In this document: piece by piece, positions 55,001 through 64,000 of the stretch
Position numbering within the stretch: position 1 is the stretch's first letter
Layout: each line of letters begins with the position of its first letter
DNA from: Meghimatium bilineatum
Taxonomy: Eukaryota > Mollusca > Gastropoda > Stylommatophora > Philomycidae
DNA: 64,000 nt
Assembly: GCA_034231615.1 (NCBI GenBank)
Contig: CM067307.1
Coordinates: 2,461,647-2,525,646, forward strand
Direction: 5' to 3'
Made by a program: the position numbers and the translations under genes
Notes under the pieces: generated by a model
The model's input: the letters and a program-made list of their open reading frames with translations, nothing else
Told to the model about the DNA's origin: nothing
Databases searched by the model: none

Positions 55001-58000
55001 AACACAGAAATGGTACTCACTGAACATCGACTGAAAATGTCATTTCTTGTCACAGTGACATTAAAATGTCGGAGGACATTCAGACACTGGTCTCTTGCGC
55101 TGATGTCATGAGGAACATTGTAGCACATATTTTCTCCAACACTGGCCTTTATCTTGTTTTATACAGACAAATTTATGACACTTGATATTCATGTTTCCAT
55201 GGCAATTACAAAATTAGAGTTAATTACAATGAAACAAATAATCAACATTTCATTGTTATCATCAAGTGCCGTCGCCGCTACGAAGGTTGGCTGCCACAAA
55301 CCTCCAACATCCCCGTCTCATGCTTTGGTGGTACAATCTGCTAGATTTGCCATATCTTGTGATGTTTCTTTCCCACTTGTATCTTTATCTACCTCTTGCT
55401 CACCTCCCCTTGACTCAACGTTCAAGTAAGGTCTTCAACAAGCTGTCATATCTTTTAATATGTCCAAAATACGTTATTTGCTTCATCTTTATTTCATTTA
55501 ATAGTGCTTTTTTCATACAAAGTGTTGCTAGAATCTTTTTGTTTGTTTTCTTCTCTTTGTAAATGTTAAATAGGCTGGGTCATAAAAGACATCATCATTA
55601 ATATGTTAATCCACGTAGATAAAAACAAGCCATTTATTTCTGTAATTAACTATCTTCTGTGCTGAGCCCAAACTGTGCCTCATATAATGTAGTTCATGCT
55701 ACACTGTCTATCTATTTATAAACCCGTAAGCCGTTAGGGTCGAAGGGTACCACATTAGATGTATCAACGCACAGTCCTCTGACCATTTCTATCTTCAACA
55801 AAGTGGATGAGTGAGGGAAAATCTTGTTTTGTCTAATCCTTGATGTTGTCTGTCCATGTTTTTATTTGTCCTCCGCTTCTTCCACCTTTGACGGTTCCCT
55901 GCAGTCGGCCGGGCTATTATTGTTGACAAGACCTGTAATTGTCTCTCCATGTCCTCAGTGTTTGTCCAGCACTATTCTCTTTTGTGTAACTTTTGGTCCA
56001 CATTGTTTCCACTTTCTTGAATTTTTTCACCTCATAACAGATTTCATGATTAAATTATCCTCCATGTGTAGTACTTGCTGAATCCAGCACCAGCATGTCA
56101 CAGGGACTATTCTTATGTCACAGGGACTATTCTTATGTCACAGGGACTATTCTTATGTCACAGGACTATTCTTATGTCACAGGGACTATTCTTATGTCAC
56201 AGGACTATTCTTATGTCACAGGGACTATTCTTATGTCACAGGACTATTCTTATGTCACAGGGACTATTCTTATGTCACAGGACTATTCTTATGTCACAGG
56301 ACTATTCTTATGTCACAGGGACTATTCTTATGTCACAGGGACTATTCTTATGTCACAGGGACTATTCTTATGTCACAGGGACTATTCTTATGTCACAGGG
56401 ACTATTCTTATGTCACAGGACTATTCTTATGTCACAGGGACTATTCTTATGTCACAGGGACTATTCTTATGTCACAGGGACTATTCTTATGTCACAGGGA
56501 CTATTCTTATGCGCACACTTAGGGACTCAATGAATATGAACGGCAAAGTTGAAGTGGAAATCATCAATGGGTGGAGTTATTGACGCAATCTAAGACCAGA
56601 AAGATTATCTTTATACTCATGCCTGGACATGCGGGTGTTGAGTGTTATGAGCAAGCTGATACACTAGTGAGCATTGCCACAGTATGAATAGGTACATTAA
56701 TGGATTGATCTGACATAGTTAATGTGTTAAGGGACCATTCAGCTCAAGAGATTTTTAAAAGTATGAATCATGATTTCTCTCAAGACTGCACAAGATTGGT
56801 GTAATGATAAGAACAGCCCATAATAAGAAACATAATAGATATGCAAAGAAACTGATAAATAGGATTGAACTGGAATTGTCAACCACTACACTTTGATCGA
56901 TTTATTGAGACGGGGATCAGAGCAAAAGTAATAATTTTTATGTAGAAAAACTGTAACAAATTGTTTATTTACTATCACAAAGTAATAATTTCATGTTTTG
57001 ATAAATTCTGAGAGAAATCAAATAAATGTTTAAAACTCATAGGTTAATGGAATAAACTAAATATTACTACCAATAAAATAACATTCACGAAGAAAGGTAA
57101 TATATTTGGTAGTTGAGGTTATGAATTGAAGTCTATTCTATCTATAAACCCTGTAATCTGTCAGGGTAGATGGGGTCCTCCAGAAATTTCTATCTTGAAC
57201 AATGTGGACGAGTGAGGAAAATCTTAAGTTGCAGAGCTCTGGTATGCATTCTCAGTGTCCTTAATTGGTGGCATCCATCTCCTCGTACTTTATCTATCCG
57301 TACAATTTGAAATGATGTAATATCATGTGTTTCTACCAAAAAGTGTGTTAATCTGCCTTCGCAGTGGTGACCAGTAACCACCTGACCAGTGTTGCATTTA
57401 GTATATCCCCTTTAGCGATGGAACCTACCCATGACCCTTCTTCAACTGTGCCCACGAGGTCACAATTGATTTGGTCTCTTCCTACACTCTCCAGATGTTC
57501 ATCTGTCTTTTAACTGCCCTTTTTTTAGCAGCAGGTTCTAGTCTAGTGCCGGAAATATTACAGCAGTGCTTGTAGCATACATCGAAGATATATTGACAAA
57601 CAGCAAGGTGTTGGGATGTGCTATAATCATCATTATTTGTGAACTCCCTTCCTCATATGAATGTGCCATGGGGCAGACAAACCAATGAAAAAACAGCTGA
57701 GCAAACCCTATTGTAAAATATTTGCAAACTTTAAAATTATTTGTTAAGATAATGATGGACTGACCTGATCATAAGCTTTGCCTGTTGATAGCAGAATACG
57801 CTGCTCTCTTCTGCTGATCTGTGGGAAAGCAATTTAATTTGTTGATGCTTTTTGCTATTATATATAATAATAATAATAAAATCCACAATTCATCAGGGTT
57901 GTGGGGGTGTCACATTGAGACACAACCAGTTAGTCATATCGGTGTCACATTGAAACATTTGATGCAGAAAGATTCTATCTCTGTCACCCTGAAGAGTTTG

Positions 58001-61000
58001 AAAACTTTACACCCTATCTTGATAGTTAGTTAGCTAGTTGTCGGATCATCATCACTGCAAACTGGACACGTCCATCCTGTCTTGATATTATCCAATAGTC
58101 TTCTTCTGGCCACCTCATCTTCTTTGACTCTCCACTGTACCTTGAAGAGCATCTCTTTTCATAGTTGAATGTCTCATCATATGTCCATACCACCGTAGTT
58201 TACAAAGTTTCATGATTGTTAACATTTGTTCATGTTGACTCACTAATAAATTAATTATATCATGCACAAACACATTGTTCTTATGTTCTCAGTAACAGAT
58301 ACCCTACACGCATTTGTTTTCAAGCACCAGGATTTTTCTCTATAAGTCAGAGTCCAGGTCTCACAGCCATATAGAAATATTGATAAAACCAGATTTATTA
58401 AGTTAATCTTAACATGGGTGGTGATCTTGCATTTCCAAATTGTGGTTAATTTTGTCGTGGCGGACATCAATATATATGTCTATGATTGAAAACAGTATTA
58501 TTGTTCCAATCATTATATAAATAATTATATAAATCATTATATATTGAAAGCGGGTACTTTCAATAAACTATGTAACATCTGGATGTCAAACACACTAAGA
58601 AACACCACAAAACTCAGGTTGTTTAACTCCAACATCATCCCTATTCTATCATATGGGTGCGAAAGTTAGAAAGCTACAAACGCCACAGATAAGAGACTAG
58701 ACTCCTTTGAAAACAAATGCCTACGTACCATTCTGATTGTTAAGTGGAGTGACTTTAAATCTAACACTACTATAAGAGAGGAAAGCAAACAAACCTATAT
58801 ATCTTCCTTCATTAGACAAAGGCGTTGGACTTACATCGGCCATGTTCTCAGAATGAACAGCCTAAGAATTCCCCAGCAGTCACTATATTGGGTGCCACCT
58901 GGAGTAAGAAGGAGACCTAGAGAAACTCTACGAAGAACCATTAATAAAGAAGGCATGTCAATGAACCTAAACAACACGCAACAATTGAAAGACCTGGCAA
59001 CAAAAAAAACAGAAATGGAAAGCTATGGTTTCTGCGCTATGCGCCGCCTATGGCTCTGAAGGAACATAACATAAGATAACAATCATTATATAATTATTAT
59101 TATAAATAAGACCATCAATGAGGACATCATGCAAACAATTCAACAAACACCAGTAGAGAAGAAATACAAAAATAACACTGGAGATTGATAGGCATAACAT
59201 AGGAAATGACATAAGACATACACTAAGAAGACACAACAGGATGCGATGATCTCAACAATAGGCTTCTAGATACATGGACTTTTCCGTTATTTCAGAAGAT
59301 ACTATTATTGTTGTGCAATAAGAAATATAATCTACAATTTATGGTTATGATGGATATGACTCACAAGACATTTCTGAGCCATTCAGAGTCTTCCACAGTA
59401 TGTACAAGGACATCACAGGTCCTACTGTACAATGTCTGTTAATTCCGTGCTGTTGTGTCTTAGCATGACTTCCTCCTTTGTCTTTATACCATTCCTGATA
59501 TTTTCTCTCCATGTAACACGATCCATGTAACAACCTGTTCCCATGATTCTGTATCAAAGCCTGTATCATGCATACCCAGTTTGCTCATGAAAGTCGTGAA
59601 TGTTACTAAAATTAGCTGCGAATTCTCATTTTGAACAAATTCTCACAGAAACACTCTATCAAAGTATATACAAAGCAATATATGATTAGTCGCTTCAGCA
59701 AAGTGGGGAACATCTTGGTTATATATGATAACAATAACCCTATCTGTGATGCAGTACTTTGCATATATAGAAAGCCATGTTTCTACACAACATGTGATTG
59801 CTAACCTTTTTGGACCCCAGATTAAAGTTACGCAATTTCTCTCCATGCCAGATTTTTTTTGACAATTTGCATTATTTTTGGTGAGTGTTTGGTAAATGCG
59901 ATAACTTTTTTTGTTTGTAAGGTATCAAAATAATTTTGCAGTTAAATAAAGAAGTGAATGATGAATATAATTGTGTTTTTTTGTTGTTGTTGTATGTGTG
60001 ATATGACAGTAGTGAACACGTGAAGTTGAAAATTGGAGGAAAAAATCTCAAAATGCCATTTCAAAAATCTCAAATATAATTTCTTGACGACCATAATACC
60101 TGAGCAATGTGTGGCAACATTGACAAAATTCTCCAAAATATCTATTCCTGTTGTATATATGTTGTTTCATATCCAAACTAAGATAATATGGACTGAACAA
60201 ATAAAATGTGAAGAAATTGCATACAGTGTCAGTTCGTTCAAAGCTAGGCCTAGCCAGACATAAAACGTTTTAATTTTAAATGCAGACATACACCTCTAAT
60301 GCACATTGTTTTTCTGTTATTCAATGCATAAATGAACATTCTTATAATATAACAACTAAAACACAAAAAACAACAATTAAAACATGTAAATATTACTTTC
60401 TACGACAATCACTTACCATGACACGCAGATAGTAAAATATGAAGGTAAAAATGGACAAAGTCGTTCCAGAAATTCACTGACAAAAATCAACAAGCTTTCT
60501 CCTTCTTACAATTGCAATGTGTACTGGAAATTGACTTGTAGGTGGTGATGTATTCCTAGCTTTGTGTGGCATAAACTCTACATCATATGAGTTTAAATTT
60601 GTGTGACTCCACACTGATGAATCAGGGCATAGTCACGGAGTTGACTGGAGACGCCTATGTGCCCTAGTTACGTAATGGCATCGGCGGGCATAAACACCTA
60701 TGGAGCCAGCAAGGTTAAACAGCTTGTTTATATCCATTATCCATATCCAGCATAAATTTAATGTATGCTTACAAGTTACTTTTATAATGGTTGATATAAT
60801 GATTGTAAGCATTATTACATATTATTATTTTCAACATTATTACATTAATATAGTATTTATCGCTTCTTTGTTTTGTTACTGCGACACTTTCCACTATGTC
60901 AGACATCTTCTGACAGTTTGGTTATTTATACAGATATGATTACCAAGCAATATAAACTTTTTTTTACTGACCTGGATGGCATCATTGTGCCTTTGTGAAG

Positions 61001-61095
61001 AAGCCAAGATATAAGTGTCCACTCCACATGTCCGCAGTTGACTACCCAAACCTTGCAGCATAGTGTCACACACAACACGAAGATCTTTGGGACTT
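51906..61095 (-). CDS. EXD3: EXD3 / mut-7 homolog, 3' half (Mut7-C domain), 5 exons in window
   Basis: Minus-strand exons: 61095-60972, 57818-57765, 55152-55021, 53151-52906 and 52085-51906. All have GT-AG borders and, after the first, phase 0 junctions. They encode about 244 residues. The start, RVVCDTMLQGLGSQLRTCGV, opens the Mut7-C domain, a PIN-like RNase fold whose Asp is in V-C-D. RREQRILLSTGKAYDQ and LRHFNVTVTRNDIFSRC follow. The zinc ribbon uses Cys in SRCSVCNCADF and in FFVCVCCGKVFWEGSHYDQI, near-identical to the vertebrate EXD3 terminus (C-G-K-V-F-W-x-G-S-H). EXD3 normally has an N-terminal DEDD 3'-5' exonuclease; those exons must lie beyond 64000, so the annotation is partial. C. 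elegans MUT-7 acts in small-RNA silencing; this protein's role is inferred. Confidence 0.93.
52488..52750. repeat. 40-41 bp minisatellite, 6 copies, in EXD3 last intron
   Basis: A unit with CATCTACATCAAGCTAGACA and AGAACTCCTCCCACCATG. Confidence 0.95.
52906..53151 (-). CDS. EXD3: EXD3 exon, 82 codons
   Basis: Acceptor TTCTCTTAG, starts VCNCADFAEIPSKDMHRLHI, has a low-conservation Gly/Ser-rich middle (GGNRSGGAASGFSPS), ends ITFFHNGVRIQ. Donor GTGAGA. Confidence 0.92.
53395..53945. repeat. 33-bp minisatellite, about 16 diverged copies, in EXD3 intron
   Basis: A unit with TTTCTGGGATCTTTCAGTAG and TGGGCTTGTGTG. Copies differ widely, so the array is older than most here. Confidence 0.95.
53960..54190 (+). 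repeat. R1 dispersed repeat, near full length
   Basis: From AATAGCAACACTGTGCATTG to CTGTATCCTGCTAACAAG and AGAGTTTGAG. Diverged. Confidence 0.78.
54191..54699. other. Purine-rich intronic DNA
   Basis: 54480-54600 is rich in AGAAGA/GAGAGA on the plus strand. An R2-like phrase (AATATTTTGACTAAAAAGTC) is near 54407. No gene. Confidence 0.4.
54700..54945 (-). repeat. R1 dispersed repeat, full length
   Basis: The plus strand shows CATTCTCAAACTCCTGCATA, TTAGCAGGATGTAGTCCAGA, the middle GCTGCAATAACCTTGC and the far end CTTAGTTGCCTCTTATGGCA, then GTTGATAGTGTTGCTATTC. One of the most complete copies. Confidence 0.9.
55021..55152 (-). CDS. EXD3: EXD3 exon, 44 codons
   Basis: Encodes IKASVGENMCYNVPHDISAR, then DQCLNVLRHFNVTVTRND and IFSRCS. 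Donor GTGAGT. The acceptor AAACAAG is inferred from family alignment; an AG six bases further in is an alternative. Confidence 0.88.
55153..55719. other. EXD3 intron
   Basis: 55260-55460 (GTGCCGTCGCCGCTACGAAG, then CTACCTCTTGCTCACCTCCC) looks like minus-strand retroelement sequence, but no motif is certain. Confidence 0.3.
55720..56050 (-). mobile_element. Non-LTR 3' end
   Basis: AAACCCGTAAGCCGTTAGGG, TTTCTATCTTCAACAAAGTG and the downstream ORF2-derived part match 17530-17760. Confidence 0.78.
56095..56512. repeat. 19/20-bp mixed minisatellite, about 21 copies
   Basis: Units are either TTATGTCACAGGGACTATTC (20) or the same with one G less (19). The mixture keeps all three plus frames open by chance. 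In an EXD3 intron. Confidence 0.97.
56600..56810 (+). pseudogene. Non-LTR RNase H C-terminal scrap
   Basis: The plus frame reads LMPGHAGVECYEQADTLVSI, the M-P-G-H-x-G-V ... E-x-A-D motif also seen at 14340 and 37560. G-N-E is replaced by C-Y-E and stops follow. Confidence 0.72.
56811..57134. other. AT-rich intronic DNA
   Basis: Nothing recognised. Confidence 0.5.
57135..57235 (-). mobile_element. Non-LTR 3' end, short
   Basis: AACCCTGTAATCTGTCAGGG and TTTCTATCTTGAACAATGTG. Confidence 0.6.
57236..57764. other. EXD3 intron
   Basis: No ORF or repeat recognised. Confidence 0.45.
57765..57818 (-). CDS. EXD3: EXD3 exon, 18 codons
   Basis: Acceptor TTCCCACAG, encodes ISRREQRILLSTGKAYDQ, donor GTCAGT. 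The protein joins cleanly to both neighbours. Confidence 0.92.
57860..58490 (-). pseudogene. Non-LTR ORF2 C-terminus with (TTA)n tail
   Basis: The plus strand starts AATAATAATAATAAAATCCA. The minus strand reads LINLVLSIFLYGCETWTLTY upstream, then KLRWYGHMMRHSTMKRDALQ and GTVESQRR. The Y-G-C-E-T-W ... W-Y-G-H ... L-Q-G-T-V-E order identifies the family whose 3' ends recur across the window. Lies 42 bp from an EXD3 exon. Confidence 0.85.
58560..59075 (+). pseudogene. Non-LTR ORF2 C-terminal region
   Basis: The plus strand reads LRLFNSNIIPILSYGCES, stop, [40 protein letters not shown], and an intact 68-codon stretch with RRPRETLRRTINKEGM, ending ESYGFCAMRRLWL. The complete C-terminus and 3' UTR start are present. 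One stop and one frame change are visible. Confidence 0.87.
59076..60971. other. EXD3 intron, largely unannotated
   Basis: AT-rich. Short frames (for example 59345-59569 minus) lack recognisable domains. No SINE or array seen. Confidence 0.45.
60972..61095 (-). CDS. EXD3: EXD3 exon (start of Mut7-C)
   Basis: Acceptor CATCTTTTAG; one base completes a codon from the previous exon, then SPKDLRVVCDTMLQGLG ... SSQRHNDAIQ. Donor GTCAGT. Confidence 0.92.
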
Positions 61096-61164
61096 CTAAA
61101 AGATGAGTGAACTGTGTGGAACCCCTGCCTTTTCTGATTAAAAATAACACTAATAAAACAGTGA

Positions 61165-62651
61165 TTTTATTGAAACAGAACAGACTAGTTTTGTTAAAAC
61201 AGAAAAGACAAGTTTTGCTAAAACAGAAAAGACTAGTTTTGATAAAACAGAAAAGACTAGTTTTGCTAAAACAGAACAGACTAGTTTTGTTAAAACAGAA
61301 AAGACAAGTTTTGTTGAAACAAAAGACTAGTTTTGTTGAAACAGAACAGATTAGTTTTGTTGAAACAGAAAAGATTAGTTTTGTTAAAACAGAAAAGACA
61401 AGTTTTGTTGAAACAGAAAAGACTAGTTTTACTAAAACAGAAAAAACTAGTTATGTTGAAACAGAACAGACTAGTTTTGTTGAAACAAAAGACTAGTTTT
61501 GTTGAAACAGAACAGATTAGTTTTGTTGAAACAGAAAAGACTAGTTTTGTTAAAACAGAAAAGACTAGTTTTGTTGAAACAGAAAAGACTAGTTTTGTTG
61601 AAACAGAACAGACTATTATTGGTAAAACAGAAAAGACTAGTTTTGCTAAAACAGAAAAGACTAGTTTTGCTAAAACAGAAAAGACTAGTTTTGTTAAAAC
61701 AGAAAAGACTAGTTGTGTTGAAACAGAAAAGACTAGTTTAGTTGAAACAGAACAGATTAGTTTTGTTGAAACAGAAAAGATTAGTTTTGTTAAAACAGAA
61801 AAGACTAGTTTTACTAAAACAGAAAAGACTAGTTTTGTTGAAACAGAACAGACTAGTTTTGTTGAAACAAAAGACTAGTTTTGTTGAAACAGAACAGATT
61901 AGTTTTGTTGAAACAGAAAAGACTAGTTTTGTTAAAACAGAAAAGACTAGTTTTGTTGAAACAGAAAAGACTAGTTTTGTTGAAACAGAAAAAACTAGTT
62001 TTGTTGAAACAGAAAAGACTAGTTTTGTTGAAACAGAACAGACTAGTATTGTTAAAACAGAAAAGACTAGTTTTGCTAAAACAGAAAAGACTAGTTTTGT
62101 TAAAACACAAAAGACTAGTTGCGTTGAAACAGAAAAGACTAGTTTTGTTAAAACAGAAAAGACTAGTTGTGTTGAAACAGAAAAGACTAGTTTTGCTAAA
62201 ACAGAAAAGACTAGTTGTGTTGAAACAGAAAAGACTAGTTTTGTTGAAACAGAAAAGACTAGTTTTGTTGAAACAGAAAAGACTAGTTTTGTTGAAACAG
62301 AACAGACTAGTTTTGGTAAAACAGAAAAGACTAGTTTTGCTAAAACAGAAAAGACTAGTTTTGCTAAAACAGAAAAGACTAGTTGTGTTGAAACAGAAAA
62401 GACTAGTTTTGTTAAAACAGAAAAGACAAGTTTTGTTGAAACAAAAGACTAGTTTTGTTGAAACAGAACAGATTAGTTTTGTTGAAACAGAAAAGACTAG
62501 TTTTGTTGAAACAGAAAAGACTAGTTTTACTAAAACAGAAAAGACTAGTTATGTTGAAACAGAACAGACTAGTTTTGTTAAAACAGAAAAGACTAGTTGT
62601 GTTAAAACAGAAAAGACTAGTTTTGTTGAAATAGAAAAGACTAGTTTTGAG
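61165..62651. repeat. 24-bp minisatellite, about 62 copies, with higher-order structure
   Basis: The unit GTTTTGTTGAAACAGAAAAG plus ACTA is repeated about 62 times, starting 70 bp upstream of the EXD3 exon at 61095. Four copies share a 2-base deletion (GAAACAAAAGACTAG, at 61321, 61487, 61869 and 62443). Spacings of 166, 382 and 574 equal 7, 16 and 24 units minus two bases. Confidence 0.98.
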
Positions 62652-62705
62652 ACTATATTCATGTTCTATATGGATTATAAAGTCACAACTGTTATTCATT
62701 ATTTG

Positions 62706-62990
62706 TCTGTTATTTTTGAAGAGTGTGGTAGTCTAGTTGGTAGTGAGTTTGTTGACAGCATACAAGGTTCAAAACCATGTCCGGACCAAACAAAGGGTAG
62801 AGATGTCTCATCTGACACGACCTCTCCTCCAGTCACCTCAGCTGTAAGTGGGTACCTGATGCATGAATTAGAGAAGGTAAACACAGCAAGAAAGGGAACT
62901 GACCACCACATCTAATAATTGCTGTAGTTTAGTACATGAAGATTTATCTTCATCCCTGATGGCAGGTTGAGACCTAGCTTTACAGTTACT
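62706..62990 (+). mobile_element. SINE-3, tRNA-headed
   Basis: Head GTGGTAGTCTAGTTGGTAGT (A-box region) and GGTTCAAAACC (B box). Body CAGCTGTAAGTGGGTACCTG, AAGAAAGGGAACTGACCACC, CTGATGGCAGGTTGAGACC. Matches 39115-39420 (minus). Confidence 0.83.
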
Positions 62991-63189
62991 TTCACATTGT
63001 ATTGAGTTTGCTAACAGGTTTCTGGTTACATCAACTACTTTCCATGCTAGGTTTTTATTCATAGTCACTGTCATTTTTCTTCGTGTCATCTACTCAGGAA
63101 CTACAGGACTGACTTCATTGTATTCAGTTTATCCCATATGTACTCATACTCAAGTTTACCCAATATGTACTCAGTGCGCTTGATATATG

Positions 63190-63510
63190 TACTTTATATT
63201 TGTCTGGCAGCAAATAAAAAAACTTGCAGGTCATCCACTTTTGGCAGAAGTGAAATGGAGTAAACTTGTTTTGTTTGGACATACAATGAGACACAACTCA
63301 CTTTATGAAATTATTTTGCAAGGAACAGGTCGAGGGTGGAAGGTGAAAGGCAGACAAAGATAATTCTTGATTGATAAACATCAAAGAATGGTCTGGGCAT
63401 GATTTTCAACACTCCTCCGAATGGTTGAGGATAGAAGCATTTTGTTATGCTGACGTCTCCAGTACATCACCCATACGGCCCTGATGGGTTATGGGTCTTA
63501 TTAATATTAC
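63190..63510 (+). pseudogene. Non-LTR ORF2 C-terminus and 3' end
   Basis: The plus strand reads LVLFGHTMRHNSLYEIILQG, GRGWKVKGRQR, stop, then degenerate sequence to GGGTTATGGGTCTTATTAAT, the family 3' end with a TTA-type tail. Sense orientation, unlike the other copies of this 3' end. Confidence 0.82.
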
Positions 63511-63539
63511 TCTGTGTCTCTAAAAAAATGTAGCACATT

Positions 63540-63615
63540 GTGGAGAGTACCACTCATAGCATGTAACTCCATAGCTCCAAGTGATAATCCCCAGGAATCT
63601 AAAAAAAATCAACTG
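63540..63615 (-). mobile_element. SINE-2 body fragment
   Basis: The reverse complement reads TCCTGGGGATTATCACTTGG and ATGAGTGGTACTCTCC, matching SINE-2 at 32920 and 34500. Confidence 0.6.
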
Positions 63616-63779
63616 TATAAATAAGATGTTGAATAAATAAGATGTTGAGAGTGGGATGTGAACAGGTTATCTACTAGACCAAGAAGATCCACCATCATGA
63701 CTGGTCTACATCTGACCTAGTTGCTAGATCCAGTATATTGTCTATCACCATGGTAACACAAGTTTGCATGATGTGATGA

Positions 63780-64000
63780 TCCAACTGACACATGGAGGTA
63801 ACAGGTCCCACCAAACAGGTGTAACATGGAGGTAACAGGTCCCACCAAACAGGTGACACATGGAGGTAACAGGGCCCACCAAACAGGTGTCACATGGAGG
63901 TAACAGGGCCCACCAAACAGGTGTCACATGGAGGTAACAGGTCCCACCAAACAGGTGTCACATGGAGGTAACAGGTCCCACCAAACAGGTGTCACATGGA
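63780..64000. repeat. 34-bp minisatellite, at least 6 copies, runs off the window
   Basis: A unit with ATGGAGGTAACAGGTCCCAC and CAAACAGGTGTCAC. The array is cut by the window edge. Confidence 0.95.

Noticed and set aside
56075-56583. Three overlapping plus frames of 135-162 codons
   Set aside because: They are the three frames of the 19/20-bp array, which lacks stops in any frame. No protein is implied.
61107-62915. Long plus-strand open frames over the 24-bp array (up to 344 codons, ETEKTSFV or LLKQKRLV repeats)
   Set aside because: Openness follows from a stop-free unit divisible by three. The frames start and end at unit defects and run into a SINE, with no domain or start context.

Overview
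The window is animal nuclear DNA: AT-rich, intron-containing and crowded with decayed mobile elements and tandem arrays. Only two host genes are recognisable and both are on the minus strand. The organism is an invertebrate metazoan. A lophotrochozoan, possibly a mollusc, is a guess from the mix of tRNA-derived SINEs, RTE/Jockey-like non-LTR fragments and minisatellites; nothing in the sequence proves it.

Gene 1 (20973-30442, minus) is a complete five-exon SEC22/SEC22B-like R-SNARE of 217 codons. The splice phases fit at every junction, and the protein has a longin domain, an R-SNARE motif and a C-terminal anchor. Gene 2 (51906-61095, minus) is the 3' half of an EXD3 (mut-7 homolog) gene. Five exons encode the Mut7-C RNase/zinc-ribbon domain; the exonuclease domain must lie beyond base 64000. 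SEC22 acts in ER-Golgi membrane fusion and EXD3 in RNA processing, and nothing suggests they work together.

Region by region: 1-20.9 kb is non-genic, with non-LTR fragments, short repeats, a Tigger-like MITE, a hairpin MITE and minisatellites, the largest a 31-bp array at 18.0-18.8 kb. 20.9-30.4 kb is SEC22, with introns full of arrays and retroelement debris. 31.0-32.8 kb is a hAT-like remnant with a BED-type zinc finger. 32.8-34.6 kb is a GC-richer block with SINE-like ends and a 106-bp array. 34.6-45 kb is mostly non-LTR debris (endonuclease, RNase H and C-terminal fragments) plus a 39-bp array that stays open in frame. 46.37-48.57 kb is the best candidate for something new: a complete 2.19-kb DNA transposon with CACTG termini, bipartite terminal inverted repeats, a TAA target duplication and one decayed cysteine-rich gene of a widespread but, as far as I know, unnamed family. 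51.9-61.1 kb is EXD3. 61.2-62.65 kb is a 24-bp array of about 62 units with visible higher-order duplication.

Family names used below are mine: R1 is a 230-300 bp dispersed repeat (consensus region CTGGACTACATCCTGCT ... AGGAGTTTGAGAATGAA; 13 copies). R2 is a second dispersed repeat (TTATCAAGAACAC motif). SINE-1, SINE-2 and SINE-3 are tRNA-headed short elements. Non-LTR fragments are named by domain only, because clade assignment needs a phylogeny.
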